A stretch of DNA of 64,000 bases from Lunularia cruciata (taxonomy: Eukaryota; Streptophyta; Marchantiopsida; Lunulariales; Lunulariaceae), in contig OX419758.1 of NCBI GenBank assembly GCA_948567375.1, forward strand, positions 37,081,001-37,145,000. The letters are read 5' to 3'. Below the pieces are notes generated by a model. It was not told the DNA's origin. It did no database searches and saw only the letters and a list, made by a program, of their open reading frames with translations. This document shows positions 21,538 to 34,159 of the stretch, in pieces (position 1 is the first letter of the stretch; the number at the start of each line of letters is the position of its first letter). The position numbers and the translations under genes were made by a program.

Positions 21538-24500
21538 ATGTCCCATTACCAATCAAAGGGAGACCGGAGTGAGGCACAGCTGAAAAAGGCTGGAAGATCC
21601 AGTGGTCCTGGGCATCAGAGATCCGGAGTTCCATCCTCAGCTGTTAAGGGTGGAGGCGCAGGAGGGCCCAGCCCTTCAGGCAGCGCCCACCCTGCCCCTG
21701 CGGCCCCTCTAGGTGGTTCTCAGCCCCCCGCAGCTGCACTTCCTGCTCGTCCTACGACTCCTGCCTCTTCCACGAATCGTGGGTGAGTTGAGCTGCTGTT
21801 CCCCGCAATTCGTACGGATTTGAAAATATGCGAACAACATGACGTATAATCAGTGTCTTTTCTTTCAGTTTTACGAATTCATATTTCTTTGTTTTTTGCA
21901 ATTGCGTTCATCCACCCATGATCAGGCGTCTTTATCTGTGCCCTCCCAAGGATCTTCAAGCTAGCGTTTCATGTTCGCTCCACGCATCAGGGCCCAGCGA
22001 TTATCTGGTTTTAGGTCTGAAAGAAAGTCGGGGGAGCCTATGCAAGTGATTGTCCCCGGAGGGTTGATGGGAACTATGAACAAACAAGAGAGTGTAGTCA
22101 AAGTCTGAGAAGTCCTGCATCACCTCCTATCTCATATGTACTGGATATGTAGCTGGATATGTTGCATCCGCTGCTGGACTTTCAGCGTTGATTTTCGTGG
22201 TCCAGGAAAGTTCCGATCTTCTTTGATAAGATAGTTTAAGACCTCTCCAGAGGCGCAATTTACTGAGAAGTCAGGTTGTATCATGTCCAACACAAGAAGA
22301 AGAACTCTTGAGCAATGCTCTGCGAATTCCTTTCGGGAGTTTGATACTGGGTCCGGTACGAGACTTTCTTAGTCCAGTCACAGTAAATGCAAGCGAAGGA
22401 TCCACAAGCTTCTTCTTTCAGTTAGTCTTAGTATGAGCATTCGGAGGGCTTGGCCAACTCCTCCAGGACTCTTTTTTAGGGATATCTTTCTTTCTTTGAA
22501 ACTACCGATGTAGGTTGCTTTTGTGGCCCTGCGCGGAATTACGAACCCGGAAATTATAAATTTCATAGATTCGTACCGTTACGGTTCCATCAACATATAC
22601 TGAGGATATTCTGGTCTGAAGTACTCCGGTGTAGGCATCACGGAGTGCTAGGTTGTGACTTGTACTTCATCTGCTTTTGGCAGTGGAAAGCGGGCAAGTG
22701 GACCAGCTGGAGCTGCAAGAAATGCTCCTAGTGGGATTCCTGCCGACTATGGCGGAAGTCATAAGGCACCACAGTTCGCAGGGCTTCAATATTCCAGTCA
22801 ACCATCGCAGCAGCAGCAGCAGCAAGGTTGGCACTAGCACCTCTCGTTCATCAGGTTTTCTAAGGATTTGTAATCAAAATCTTAGTCTTAAGTAGATATT
22901 CGTCACTTTGTTGAGACCTCGAGCTCTACTTTAAGTACTCAAAAGAAAGATCCACTGTCTCACTAGCAGCGGTGGTTCGGCAAGGTTTGGGCCCCTCAGA
23001 CGCTCATCAACACCCGGCGACGAGCACTGGGCAGCAGCCAGATATGAAACAAGCAATTCGACCATCTCAACCGGGGTCTTCAGCTGGAGGTGCACCTCCT
23101 AAGCAGCCCTATGTTGTGGGATCTAATATGGCGTCGGGAGCTGCTGGGAGACCACCACCTCCGTCCGTACCTCCATCGAAGGTTGTTGGAGCAGAGCCTG
23201 TTTCACCGCTTGCTACATCTGGTACGTATCGTGTTGAGGACACGACAAATTTGCATAGCAGTATCGCTTTCGTCGGCGGATAATTTGATTAGTTGTGTCA
23301 AGGCTTGTCTCTTCATGCATTGATCTGTTTTAACAGGTCTCTGGCGCGTCCGGGTTCCAATGTTCCCTATCTAAATTAGTTCTCATTCAATTTTGTTCAT
23401 TCTGCTGTCATTCACAGCAGTTGATACGTCCCGAGTGCCGTCATCGCCGATCGCGTTTCAGTTTGGAAGTATAACCCCAGGTTTTACTGGGGTGCAGGTA
23501 TCCTCATCCGATCATCTTCTTGGTTGCCGTACGTTGGAGTCTTGTTCAAGTTCATTTTTTCGGATGAAGGGCGGATAAGCAAGTGCATTAATATTGGAGG
23601 CACATATCCAGATTTTGTTTGATCTTTTGGGCCTTATAAAGGTTGTGGAAGTCTGTCCGAGGATTTCATAATTGGCATCATTGTCTGACATGATGACATG
23701 TACAGATCCCGGCTAGGACAAGCTCTGCTCCTCCCAACCTGCACGAACAAATGGTGGACGAACAAAAGCAGGTAGTGTGAGGCCCATAAATATTGTGGCT
23801 AAATAGAGAAAGCCTAATATGGCATTGTATGTGGTTTTTCAACTGTCTTCTGAAAATGCCCGAAGTTCGAGGGTCAGTCACAGGGCTGATACATTTGAGC
23901 TGCATATCTAAATGGACAGGAACGCTTGCGTGACGCTTCTCGAGGGAGTGGGCCAAGCAAAGTGCCAATGGTCCCATCCATGCCACCGCAATCAAGGGTA
24001 TGGTGTTGACAGATTGCCTGCTGGTTCTGCGTCTAGTTTCGAGTAGATATCTGCTGGCCAGAACAGCGCCGTCGAAGAATGCCTGAATTTTAGATTACTG
24101 CATGTTGGGACTTTGTTCGTCACACTACTTATTTAAGATAAATTCAAGTCTATTTGAGCGGAAGTGCTGAAGTGGATCTACTTAAACTCGTCATGCCCTT
24201 CGATCTCAGGTCCCCCAGGTCCCCCGTGTTGTCACCATTACCACCGAACCGCCACCGGCAGTTCAACAACCAAACATTGGCACCCTTGGAGCACCTACTG
24301 GTGTGCCACCCTCTGGTGTAGCAGGAGTTCAGGCGCAGCAACAAGCTAATCATCAACCTGGACTAGCACAACAAACTGTACAGTATTCTCAAGGACAAGT
24401 ACATCCTGTCCCTCTACAAGGACATCAGTTGAATCAACAACACATGCCGAACCAGCAGCAGATGCACATCCACTTGGCTGCACAAGCCCAGGCACAAGCG

Positions 24501-27500
24501 CATCATTCCCATCAGCAAGTGCTTGCTCAACAGGCTTTGCCTCAGCAGGCATTGCCGCAACAAGGCATGGTTCAACAAAACTTGAGTCAAGGGATGAAAT
24601 ACGCTCAATCAATGATGACACCTCCCCACGGGGCACAGATGATATCTCAGCAGATAGGAAATCCTATGGCAGGACAGTTGTCTGGACAACAAGGTCCACC
24701 GCAAATGACTCACCAGCTAGGTCCTCAGATGGGCGGCACTATGGGAGGGCAGCTGCCTCCAGGTATTTCCGGGGCGCAGTACGCGGCTGCAACAGGTCAG
24801 TTCATCCAACCGCAGAGAAGCAGAGCAGTGAAGATTGTGCACCCAGAAACTCACGAAGAACTAAGGTTTGATGCCAAACAGAAAAAAGGTGACCCTTTTC
24901 TGGATGCAGGTTCCTCAGCTTCGGCATCTGTTTCTGCTGGTCTGCCTGTGAGGGTCGCTAGCAACGGACCTCCACAACCCCGAGCTCCTGTAACATATGG
25001 TAGTGGGCCTCCTCATCATGGCATGGTTCCGAGTTACTTCCAACCCATCCAAGGCAGCTACCCTGCTCCATACTTCCAGTCAGTGCCACCACCCAAGAGT
25101 GGTGTTCCCACAGCTGGAGGTCCTCCTTCAAATACACCATCTGTTCGGTACGGGGCCTACGCGCAAACTCCTGCTTTCTTGCCTCACTCTGGAGCTGTAG
25201 CGACTGCAGCTGGAAGTAAGGTGGTGCCAACTGGTGGACTGGGTATCAGTATAGCGAGCTCTGAACTATCTAGTGCGACTCCGTCTTCGCCGATTGTAGG
25301 AAGTCCATCTGGTAGCGCTCCCTCTCCACCACCACCAGCCCCGCCAGGTCAGACGAGTGCTGTGCCGGTCCCAGGACGGGTTACTCCTTTGCTAGCTCAA
25401 CCAGGCGGAAATCCTTCTCCGTCTTCTAATGGGCGCCCACCTTCAGTTTTGGTTCCAGGCCCTACAACAACCACTACTGCAGTTCCTGTAACTCCTTTAG
25501 CGAATTCCACGGTAGCATTTAAGTTCGGGGATGTGGAGACTTCTGGTTCAACTTCTACGGGAGATTCTTCTGGTGAAAATCTGCCTGCTACTCAAAGCCA
25601 AACTTCTTCTACGAATGGGTCCTCATCTACAGCCGTAGCAGAAAGTAGTGCAAGTGCTCAAACGGCAGAGGGTTTGACCTCGAGGAGAGATGCTCCGAGC
25701 AGAGCCGCAACTCCAAGCACTCTAAAACCAGTAGTTTCAGTGCCCCTTCCTAAATCTGGCAGCGTGCCATCCGGATCAAATGTGAGCAGTCCTAAAGTTG
25801 CGAGCAGCGGGGTATCCGCTACTACAGCAGAGAAGTCAAAAGCCGAAACTTCGAAGCCAGCAGTTATAAGTCGGGAAAATTCAAGGAAGCTGTCTAAGAA
25901 GGAGAAACAACAGAGGCAGCAGCAACAGCAGCAACAAGCCTCAAGTACTACAGCCGCAGCCGAAAACGAAGCAGACAAGAAAGTAGAGGCCACTTATGCC
26001 GCCCCAGTGGTACCTGCGAGTGTCCAGACTGGTACAGAAAAAGTCTCAGCAGCTTCTCCTAAAGTAGCTTTGCAGCGGACGCATTCCGGTGTACAATCAA
26101 ATCCAGCATCACAGGTCACAACCAAGTCGAATGCATCTGGAAAATCTGAAGAAGGGAAGGGAACACCTAAGGTTCCGACGGAATTGGAGAAACGAGCTGG
26201 TTCAAAGTCGTCGGCTCAGTCACCTTCCAATTCTGAGGTCGGCACCTCAGGGCAAGCTCATGTATCTTCAGACGGGGAAGAAAGTTCTCGCAAGTCCATA
26301 AGTAAGCAAGGTTCAGGGAAATCTTTGGCTTCTTCGAAGAGTTTGGAAGGGAAAGATTTATCTGTCGTTGATGCTTCATCAGGTGGCAAAGCTCCTAAAC
26401 TGAGCTCTTCATCTGCAAAGGCTCTTGCCACCACCTCTGCAGTCAAGGAGGCTAGTGTGTGGCAAGGGGGAGAAGTTTCACCCAAGAAGGTTCAGGCCCC
26501 GAAGCCATCGCAGAGCAATGAAGCCTTGAAGGAGACAGTCGAAAATGTCGCAGGGGAGATTCCCACCAGTGTGCATGATGTTCCCATCGCTCCGCAAGAG
26601 GAGGTCCTGGACTTCGAACTTGTCAGTAAGATGCAACATGCGTCGACTGAGGCAAAAGACTTGATCGCTGATGCCTCCACCTCACCCAACGAAACATCGG
26701 AATATATAGAGGTTGGTGTTGATAGCCTACAGGCGGGACAAATGGCTTCGAACGACAAAACCAGCGCGGATAAGCTTCGTTTGAATGGTAACTCAGATCT
26801 TGCGGCCCCTTCCTCACTCCCACTGGAGGAGAGAAATGAGACAAAGGAGAGAAATATTGATGATACTCCCTCTGAAACTCAAGTTGAGGAGGTTCCTGTT
26901 GAAGTCATGCAGCCTATCGAAGACAAAGGAACCATCGTGGAGCCAACTCCCCTAGCCAATGTCACAGGAATTGGTCCAAATGTCAAGAGTGGTCACCTCC
27001 CTTCTGCAGCATCTGAATTAGAGAAAGTGCTGGGAAGTGAGAAGATATCTCTTGTGGAAGCTGTGGCTAAAGAGAAGGAGACTCTGGAGAGTTCTGAACT
27101 GTTTGTGTTCAATTACAACTCACCGCCTTTAGAGACTGCACGGCCGAAAGGTGTCACTACGGGAGGAATCTCTGATATTCATTCCAGTTCTGAACCGAGA
27201 AAGTCGAAGTATAAACCCAGTATTTCCGTAAACGTAGAGAACCTCTTGGAAGCCAGTGACAGTTATGGGTCGATTAACCCATCAGGTGATGAGGGAGGTG
27301 ACGCCCAACGTAGCGGTGATAATCCTGGAATTGATGACCATAATTTGAGAGAAGGTTCAGAAAGCTTGAATTTTACGGGTTTAAATGCTGAACAGGAGAG
27401 TACATCTTCAGCTGCTCCGGAAGTGAAGGCAGGTGGCAGTAAGAAGAAGAAGAAGAAGGAGATATTTGCAAAGGCAGATGCTCAAGGCCCTACTGCGGAT

Positions 27501-30500
27501 TTATTTACCGCTTACAAGGCTCCCGAGGAGAAAAAGGCCGACGAGCAGGTAAAGAAAGCTGAAACACCAGGTTCCTCTAACACTGGCGGTGATTCGAAGA
27601 AGGACTCTTCATCGATTTTTGAGAAACCAATCTTGAAAGAGTTAGACGACTGGGAGGATGCAGCTGAGCTCCCAACTCCAAAGATCACTCCCGGTACTAC
27701 AAATGCTTCATCTGACGTCAGTGTGGTCGCAGGAGAGGCTCCTAATCCTGGTCCTTTCGGAGTTAGGAAGTATACGCGAGACTTTTTACTAACGCAACAG
27801 AGCTTGCACCGGGACTTGCCTGCAGAATTTGAGATCAGAGCCGATATAGCGGAGTTGTTACTGACCCGTGAAGGACATCCTGGCGATGCATTGCCGAGCC
27901 CTGGACGTGGTCTAGATCGGCAGTCAAGCGCTGGTGCTCGTCTTGATCGGCGAAACAGTAATGTCGGTGCCGAGGAAGATCGATGGACCCGGCAGCAGCC
28001 AGGCGGTGTCTCCTCTCCTGGTCGTGGACCTCCCGATGGTCCCATGGGAATGGCTGGCCCTCCTGGTGGTTTCAGACCTGGTGGACAGGGTAGGAATGCT
28101 GGCTTGATGGGTATGCCACCTGGCATGAGACCTAACATGGGGGGCCCTCAGGGCATTATGCCCATGGTAGGTCTTCTTTCCGGTGGACCTTTGCTTTCAC
28201 AGCATAATCAGATGATGATGCAGCAGCAAAACCCAGGTCCTGGAAGGCAAATGGGTCCTCAGGGTGGTATTGATGCGGATCGTTGGCAACGTGCTCCGGT
28301 TGCGCAGAAGGGGCTTATTCCCTCCCCCCGAACTCCGTTGCCAGCTATCCATAAGACAGAAAATCGGTACCAAGTTGGAAAGATTTCTGACGAGGAGCAG
28401 ATGAAGCAGAGGCTCATCAAGGGCATACTAAACAAGCTAACACCGCAGAACTTTGACAAGCTTTTTGTACAAGTGCAAGGGGTCCACATTGACTCTGCAA
28501 CTACATTGACTGGTGTGATCTCGCAGATTTTTGATAAGGCACTCACGGAACCCACCTTTTGTGAGATGTATGCCAAGTTTTGTGTCCAACTTGCTGTCGA
28601 GTTACCGGAGTTCACTGAGGACGACGAGAAAATTACCTTCAAGCGTGTTCTTTTAAACAAGTGCCAAGAGGAGTTTGAACGGGGAGAGAGAGAGCAGGAA
28701 GAAGCGGAGAAGGTGGAGGAAGACGGTGAAGTGAAACTCACGGCTGAAGAACGTGAAGAGAAAAGAGTAAAAGCGAGAAGACGAATGCTCGGTAACATTA
28801 GGTTTATCGGTGAGTTGTACAAAAATGTGATGCTTACTGAGCGTATCATGCATGAATGTATCAAGAAGCTTTTAGGGGAGTATCAAAATCCTGACGAAGA
28901 AGACGTCGAGGCATTATGTAAACTCATGAGCACCATCGGTCGCATAATTGACCATGCAAAGGCGAAAGAGCATATAGATGCATACTTCAAGAGAATGGAG
29001 AACCTCAGCGAAAACTCAAAGCTTTCTGCCAGATTGAGGTTTATGCTGAAAGATGTCATTGATTTACGGAGAAATGCATGGCAAGAAAGGAGGAAGGTCG
29101 AAGGTCCGAAGAAAATCGATGAAGTTCATAGAGATGCAGTCAATGAACGGCAAGCCGCTGCCTCAGGAAGAGACCGTATGCAACAGCGGGGAGCTATGGC
29201 TCCAGGTGGGGTAAGGCGGCCAGGAAACGACTTCATGCGTGGTACTCAACCTCCAATGTTCCCTGCTGGAGGACAAATGGTTGGGAACATGCCAATGGGA
29301 GGAATGCGAGGAGCACCAATGCCTCAAGGTGCCATGCGCGGTGGTGGTTATGGGCAGGATGTACGTATGGAGGATCGCCTAGTTATGGACAGGCCTGTAC
29401 CGATGCCTCTCTCTCAGAGGCCATCTGATGAAGGTCCGCTTACGCTGGGTCCTCAGGGTGGTCTTGGAAGAGGAATGGCATCAAGAGGGCCGCCTCTTGT
29501 GTCTGGTAGAAGCGCGTTGGCCGATGTGCCCCCACCAATGTCTTATGGGGAAAGCAGACGGGCAGGCATGGGGCCAATGTCAGGTTATGGAGCCGGAATG
29601 ATCTCTGATCGAGGTCCATACGGTGGAAGGGACGATGTGCCAATGAGAGGTGCAGGGGCTGAAAGACCCCTTGGTCCTCCTGACCGACCTTTACTGGAGA
29701 GACCCCATGGGCCAGACAGACTTGGGCCACCACTTTCTGGGAGAGACATGCGGGGTCCGGAGCGTCCACTTGAGAGACCCAGGACTCCTCTTGGTGGTGG
29801 CGGAGCGATGAGACCAATGACACCTCCGGCTCCAGTTGCCCAGCGGCTAGCGCCGACAGCTGTTACCCTTAGTGAAGACGAATTGAAGAAGAAAAGTTTG
29901 TCAACTATTCTCGAGTTTTACAGGTTTGTTATCCTAGCTACTGGCTCGAGCTCCGTGTGGCTTTCTGTTTGCTTCTTCAGTTGTATAGTAGTGTTGAAAA
30001 GGAAACTACTTAACGCTATTGACCTTCTAATGCAGTGCTTCCCTCTTTGAAACAGTGTACGAGACGTTAAGGAAGCAACCCAATGTGTCGACGATTTGAA
30101 AGCTCCCAAATTCCATCCGACAATGTTATCGATGTGGGTAACTGATGCTTTGGAGAAAAAAGATACTGAACGGGAACTTCTGATGAAGTTAATTGTACAT
30201 TTACGCCATACCGGTTATGGTTCCCAAGAGGGGGTCCCTCTTGTAACCTCTGATCAAATCTACAAAGGGTAAGATCCAGTTTCCGTTAGTGGTGTAGGCT
30301 AATCAATCCGGTTATATGTGTCGGTCGCTTATCACGTCTTTTACTGCTCTTGCTTTGGTTATTTAATTCTTTATACATCTGTGAAGTCTGACTTCCTTCC
30401 CGCTTCCTTATGTCCAAACATCTTCAGTGTTTGCTAACTCCGGAACTGTATGTTGGTGTGCAGGTTTGAGATAGTTTTGTCAACACTAGAGGATATTACA

Positions 30501-33259
30501 GTGGACGTGCCGAGAGCACCCGACTACGTCGCTGGAATGTTTGCAAAATTGATTGTTGCTGGAATATTCTCACTCCCTGAAGTGGGCAAGTTATTGAGGG
30601 AAGGTGGTATGGATGCAGGAAGTCTCCTCAAAGGAGGAGATGCCTTAATCATATTTGGCGGTGTTCTAGATACTTTTAGGAAGGAAAAGGGAGAAGATGA
30701 AATGATTACCATGTACAGGACTTCTGGACTTTATCTCGAGAACTTTCTCTCCCCGGACCAGAAAAGACAGGGAGACTATTTTGAGTCATTTTTGGAAAAG
30801 AAGTGCCTGCAATGTCTTTATCCTGTAAGTGGTGAATGTGGAGAACGGTCTGATACTTTAGCAAGGATTTAGGATACGTTGCGGAGGTTCTTATTGTAAG
30901 AGACATGTCCTGTCCAGTCCGGTCCGGTCAGGTGGGTGGAACCGAGTTCTGTACTCGGTTTTCATGTGTAGTTTTGCTCTAGGCAATTCTGTAGTGAAGC
31001 AAAACCCGTTCGGAGAACTTGGTTTAGACGCACAGATAGTTCTTATCATTTACGCTTCTAGACGCTCGAAAGTTTTATGGACTACTTGATTAATCAATAT
31101 CTAGAGAGATCTGTATTAGCTACTAAGTAAGTAGTCGCGATCGATTCATTTCAAGTACGCTACATCATGTGAACCACTTGTTGAACTTATCTGCTGGTGT
31201 ACAACCTATTCGCATCTTGTGAAGAGTATATGACGCTCATATCCCTCTCGCGTTGCAGATGATACCCGTGGAGAGGTACTTGAGGGGCGCGTTGGATAGA
31301 GATGAACCAGCTGCAGACATTTTGAAGTGGATGGAGGTAGGTATTCTTTTACGCATCTTTACGGTTGCATGTCCGTATCAATGTCAAGCGTGGGAGGGTT
31401 AGGCGTGGAGGGAACATATTCACTCTGAGATATTAAGTTATACGGAACCAACCATCGGAAATTGGAATCTTTTTACGAATGCTAAGATCGGGGGATTTAT
31501 CCAGTTCTCTCGTACAACCTACAAGATCTTGAAGATAAGATACTATATTGGATGTCTTCTTTTCGAGCCTTGGCATCTAGGACGGTTTTGAAATGAGCAC
31601 GATTTAGTTGTCACAATCCACGTCAGAGTCAGTCCCGGTCAAAATGGGAGCAGATATTGTTCGGTGAACGGCGGCTGTTCCCATTACTCAAATATATCTT
31701 TAGGACGTTTCCACGACATGGTTTTCACATGTTACATTTGTAATAAGCTCTCTAGTAACAACTTTAGTCCCTTCTTACATTCTCTTCTACAATAGTGCAC
31801 AGCAGAAGTTTTTCTTCTGACTCTCTGTTGTGCTCCAACAGTTGGCGATTTTTGTGATCCTTCAAAATGTGATCTCGAAACAGCCTTTTAACATACTGGC
31901 ACCTTTCCTTATTCTTGCAGAAGAATGTTCCCCAACCGACTTGTGGCGAACCTGCATTTTTGCTTATGATCATGAAGCAGGTCTTGAGATATTCTGTACC
32001 ATTTGAAAACAATAAACTGGCACCCCATTTTGAGGTAGATTTTCGCATGGCCTGCACTCCACTACCTTCTTGAAAACTGGCTCTTGGTTTCCTGTCCACC
32101 AGTACAGTAGAAGGAATCCTCAATGTGGTGTCTTGTTCTGGTTGAATTGCAGAAGAGTATAGAAATGAAGATAAAGAAGTACGCCAGCCTTATGAAGAAG
32201 TTTGCCGGCGGGAAAGCTAAAACGGCCGAAGCGAACCAAAGACAATGTGAGTTGCCACATTTCTCCACCAGGTCTTGAAAAGCAGGATAGAGAATTGGGA
32301 CGATCTTTTTAGATTGTCGTGAATTGGACGTGGAAAATTTGTTATCAAGCCTACTGGTCCATGGGGCCCCTTCGCTAATGCACATACTCTCGCTTTACTT
32401 TGTGTGTAACAATAATGATCATCCCGAAGGAATTTGAAGCTTAAAATAGTAGGAATGGTCTTAGGCAGGAAATGCTTACACAGATCTCACTGAAAGCATC
32501 CAGACTTGAATAAGATTACAGGTAGAGCTTGCGGACCAAAGGACTGATTAAGGACTTCAGCGAGAGCCCTTTTACCTGGTTGTTAATCTGTTGTCACCAT
32601 TACTGTCTTTTCGCGTAGGACTAACACATATATAAGTGCAGCCCGATTCATGCTAATCATGCTCGAAAATCCTTTTCTCTATATAGACCTTGTTGCAGTG
32701 CAGCTCTTTGGAAATGAAGTGGGTTACGCACCTGGATTGTTTACTCCCCTGTTTTCAAGCCTATACAAAGAAGACGTAAGTATTTGTTGAGTTATGTCTC
32801 GTCTCAACTGTGATCATGTCTGTGTGTAGGCACATGTAACGATTTCTACCATGCTAACTTGCTTTGTCTAGTCGGAAATGCTGTTGACTGCTTGAGATTG
32901 GCCCCGAGAAAATAGATTGCTGTCTGTCAACTGATGGTCTTCTGTGAATTCCAGGTAATTTCTGAGCAGGCATTTCTCAAGTGGCAAGATGATGTTGAGG
33001 ATTCCACTCCAGGAAGGGAATTGGTGGGTTAAGTTGTTTTTCCCTTCAGGTTTGAAGTGAGATGTTGTTTGAGTCCTCAAAGGAAATTTCTCACTGAGGT
33101 TTCTTGTCGTTGTTATTAGGACCGGTACTTGAATACACGCTGACGCTGACAATGAGGCTGATACAACTTTGTCCCTGTACGCAGATTATTAAGGACGCTT
33201 TTAAGTGGTTTCGCTGGCTGGTAGAGGCTCCTGAAGACGGTGGAGAAGAAGAAGACTGA
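21538..33259 (+). CDS. eIF4G: Translation initiation factor eIF4G, 14 exons
   Basis: eIF4G is the cytoplasmic scaffold of cap-dependent initiation, joining eIF4E, eIF4A, PABP and eIF3. My exons are 21538-21782, 22684-22826, 22970-23221, 23418-23497, 23706-23771, 23920-23997, 24210-29923, 30056-30268, 30464-30824, 31259-31336, 32153-32246, 32699-32775, 32955-33023 and 33185-33259. All junctions are GT-AG and phases agree; the total is 7545 nt, 2514 residues. The start MSHYQSKGDRSEAQLKKAGR matches the plant eIF4G N-terminus, and this is the first in-frame ATG. In order come a Gln/Pro/Ser-rich half with AVKIVHPETHEELRFD (about residue 500), the lysine-rich KKKKKKEIFAKADAQG, an eIF4E-binding YTRDFLL (1476), MIF4G (about 1687-1917), an RGG/Pro/Met-rich linker, MA3 (about 2178-2380) and a W2-like C-terminus. 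It is longer than the roughly 1700-1900 residues usual in flowering plants, because of exon 7 and the C-terminal extension. Confidence 0.93.
21783..22683 (+). other. eIF4G intron 1 (901 bp)
   Basis: Donor GTGAGT at 21783 and acceptor ...tttggcag at 22683 join codon GG|T in phase 2. It is the longest intron of the gene and holds no recognisable gene. Confidence 0.8.
27771..27791 (+). other. eIF4E-binding motif of eIF4G
   Basis: YTRDFLL fits the canonical YxxxxL-hydrophobic motif by which eIF4G binds the dorsal face of eIF4E (Tyr at about residue 1476). The sequence before it, GPFGVRK, and after it, RDLPAEFE, agrees with eIF4G context. Confidence 0.9.
28383..29096 (+). other. MIF4G (HEAT-1) domain of eIF4G
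   Basis: It begins near KQRLIKGILNKLTPQNFDKL and includes VISQIFDKALTEPTFCEMYA, FCVQLAVELPEF, RRRMLGNIRFIGELYKNVML and IDAYFKRMENL, ending near RLRFMLKDVIDLRRNAWQER. This HEAT domain binds eIF4A and RNA. Length and motifs are complete. Confidence 0.95.
29870..30824 (+). other. MA3 (HEAT-2) domain of eIF4G, spanning exons 7-9
   Basis: Joined exons read SEDELKKKSLSTILEFY, then SVRDVKEATQCVDDLKAPKF, MLSMWVTDALEKKDTERELL, then VLSTLEDITVDVPRAPDYVA and GKLLREGGMDAGSL. This is the MA3 pattern, a second eIF4A-binding surface. Phases 2 and 2 link the exons without disturbing the pattern. Confidence 0.9.
30825..31258 (+). other. eIF4G intron 9, with an early in-frame stop if retained
   Basis: Donor CCT|GTAAGT at 30825 and acceptor ttgcag at 31258, phase 0. 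If retained, translation adds 15 codons (VSGECGERSDTLARI) and stops at TAG 30870-30872, which would end the protein just after MA3. That is where flowering-plant eIF4G normally ends. Confidence 0.6.
31259..33259 (+). other. W2/HEAT-3-like C-terminal region of eIF4G, exons 10-14
   Basis: Five short exons (78, 94, 77, 69 and 75 nt) in consistent phase encode MIPVERYLRGALDRDEPAAD, then a basic helix KSIEMKIKKYASLMKKF, then PGLFTPLFSSLYKED, VISEQAFLKWQDD and FKWFRWLVEAPEDGGEEED at the stop. The LYxEDVIxExAFxxW block followed by FxxWLxEAxE and a run of acidic residues is the aromatic/acidic (AA-box) signature of W2 domains in animal eIF4G, eIF5 and eIF2B-epsilon. The N-terminal helices of W2 are less clear. 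Confidence 0.75.
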
Positions 33260-34150
33260 GTTGTCATTTTTTTTACTTCAGACATCAGAGCTTATAGTAA
33301 GGTATCCTGGAAAATGTGGGAGCGGATATGTGTACAGCAATCAAAGAGACAAATATGTTGTAGGTTACAACTTTCCCAATTTTTCATTGAATTATTTAGG
33401 GAGGTCATGTGGGCATATCTGTCCTCAGGTGGATTGTTGCAATAGATGCTGTTGTTTGGATTAGTTCCATTTACAAGAGTGTACACATCCATGAAATATA
33501 GGCGAGGATGGATTCATGCCACTAATTTTTACTCGAGCAGGGCCGAACCTTCGTGTCTTCTTTTCTTTTTTGCTTGCTGTCATACATCCATCATTTGCGA
33601 TATGGTTTTCAACAGTCTAGAAGGTGCCAATTGCGCCTCTTACATAATTGTGGGTTCAAATTATTACCATACTATTTTGGCGAGCTTCATCTGAGATCTG
33701 CGAGGGGTGCATGAAACACCCAACTATTTCTGTTTTTCTATTGTCTGCTGTACTTGGTGGGAAAAATTCTGCTGCTATACGCCTGTGTCATCTGATTGTC
33801 TATTCACTTGTGAAAGAGTATTTGCGGCCGCCCCCGTAATTTGGCTACTGGTATTTGGCAAGAGGAAATGATATTACCTCTTTTTCCAACTCTCGCATGC
33901 GAATTACGTTATCAAGTACTAAAAGCATCCTTGGTTTGCTTCCCCCTTTGCCCACTTCATATGAACACTATATATCATTTGTGGTAGGGGAGTTTCCTGA
34001 TGTAAAATGCGAATTGTGTTTTCTTCTGATCTCTGTTCAAAATACTTCCGGGTTGCTGGCCGCATTCTTGTTTGACTAGTAGTAAAGGACGCGCCTCGAA
34101 TGCATTGAGATGTTGTACTACCAATGGAAAGAAAACGACCATCTGGATAC
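33260..34150 (+). other. Presumptive eIF4G 3' UTR and downstream spacer
   Basis: Balanced to AT-rich sequence after the eIF4G stop. No polyadenylation site can be assigned with confidence, and no other gene is seen. Short frames on both strands are unremarkable. Confidence 0.4.
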
Positions 34151-34159
34151 CGAACTGAG

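Larger units (their letters stand above)
24210..29923 (+). other. eIF4G giant exon 7 (5714 nt)
   Basis: A single uninterrupted exon encodes residues 289 to about 2193. It carries the low-complexity N-terminal half, including a Gln-rich run at 25911-25937, the eIF4E-binding site and the entire MIF4G domain. The frame remains open 127 nt past the donor at 29924, so intron 7 could be read through to a stop at 30048-30050. MA3-matching sequence and the AG|T phase support splicing at 29923/30056. Confidence 0.85.

Noticed and set aside
27512-28138. Long minus-strand frame of 208 codons
   Set aside because: It lies entirely over eIF4G exon 7 and reads as the antisense of Gly/Pro/Arg-rich coding sequence; the plus-strand reading is clearly the real one.
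28259-28864. Minus-strand frame of 201 codons
   Set aside because: Antisense shadow of the eIF4G MIF4G domain, with no recognisable domain of its own.
30036-30055. Alternative acceptor at 30035 for eIF4G exon 8
   Set aside because: Using the AG at 30034-30035 gives a frame that loses the SVRDVKEATQC match of the MA3 domain; the acceptor at 30055 restores it.
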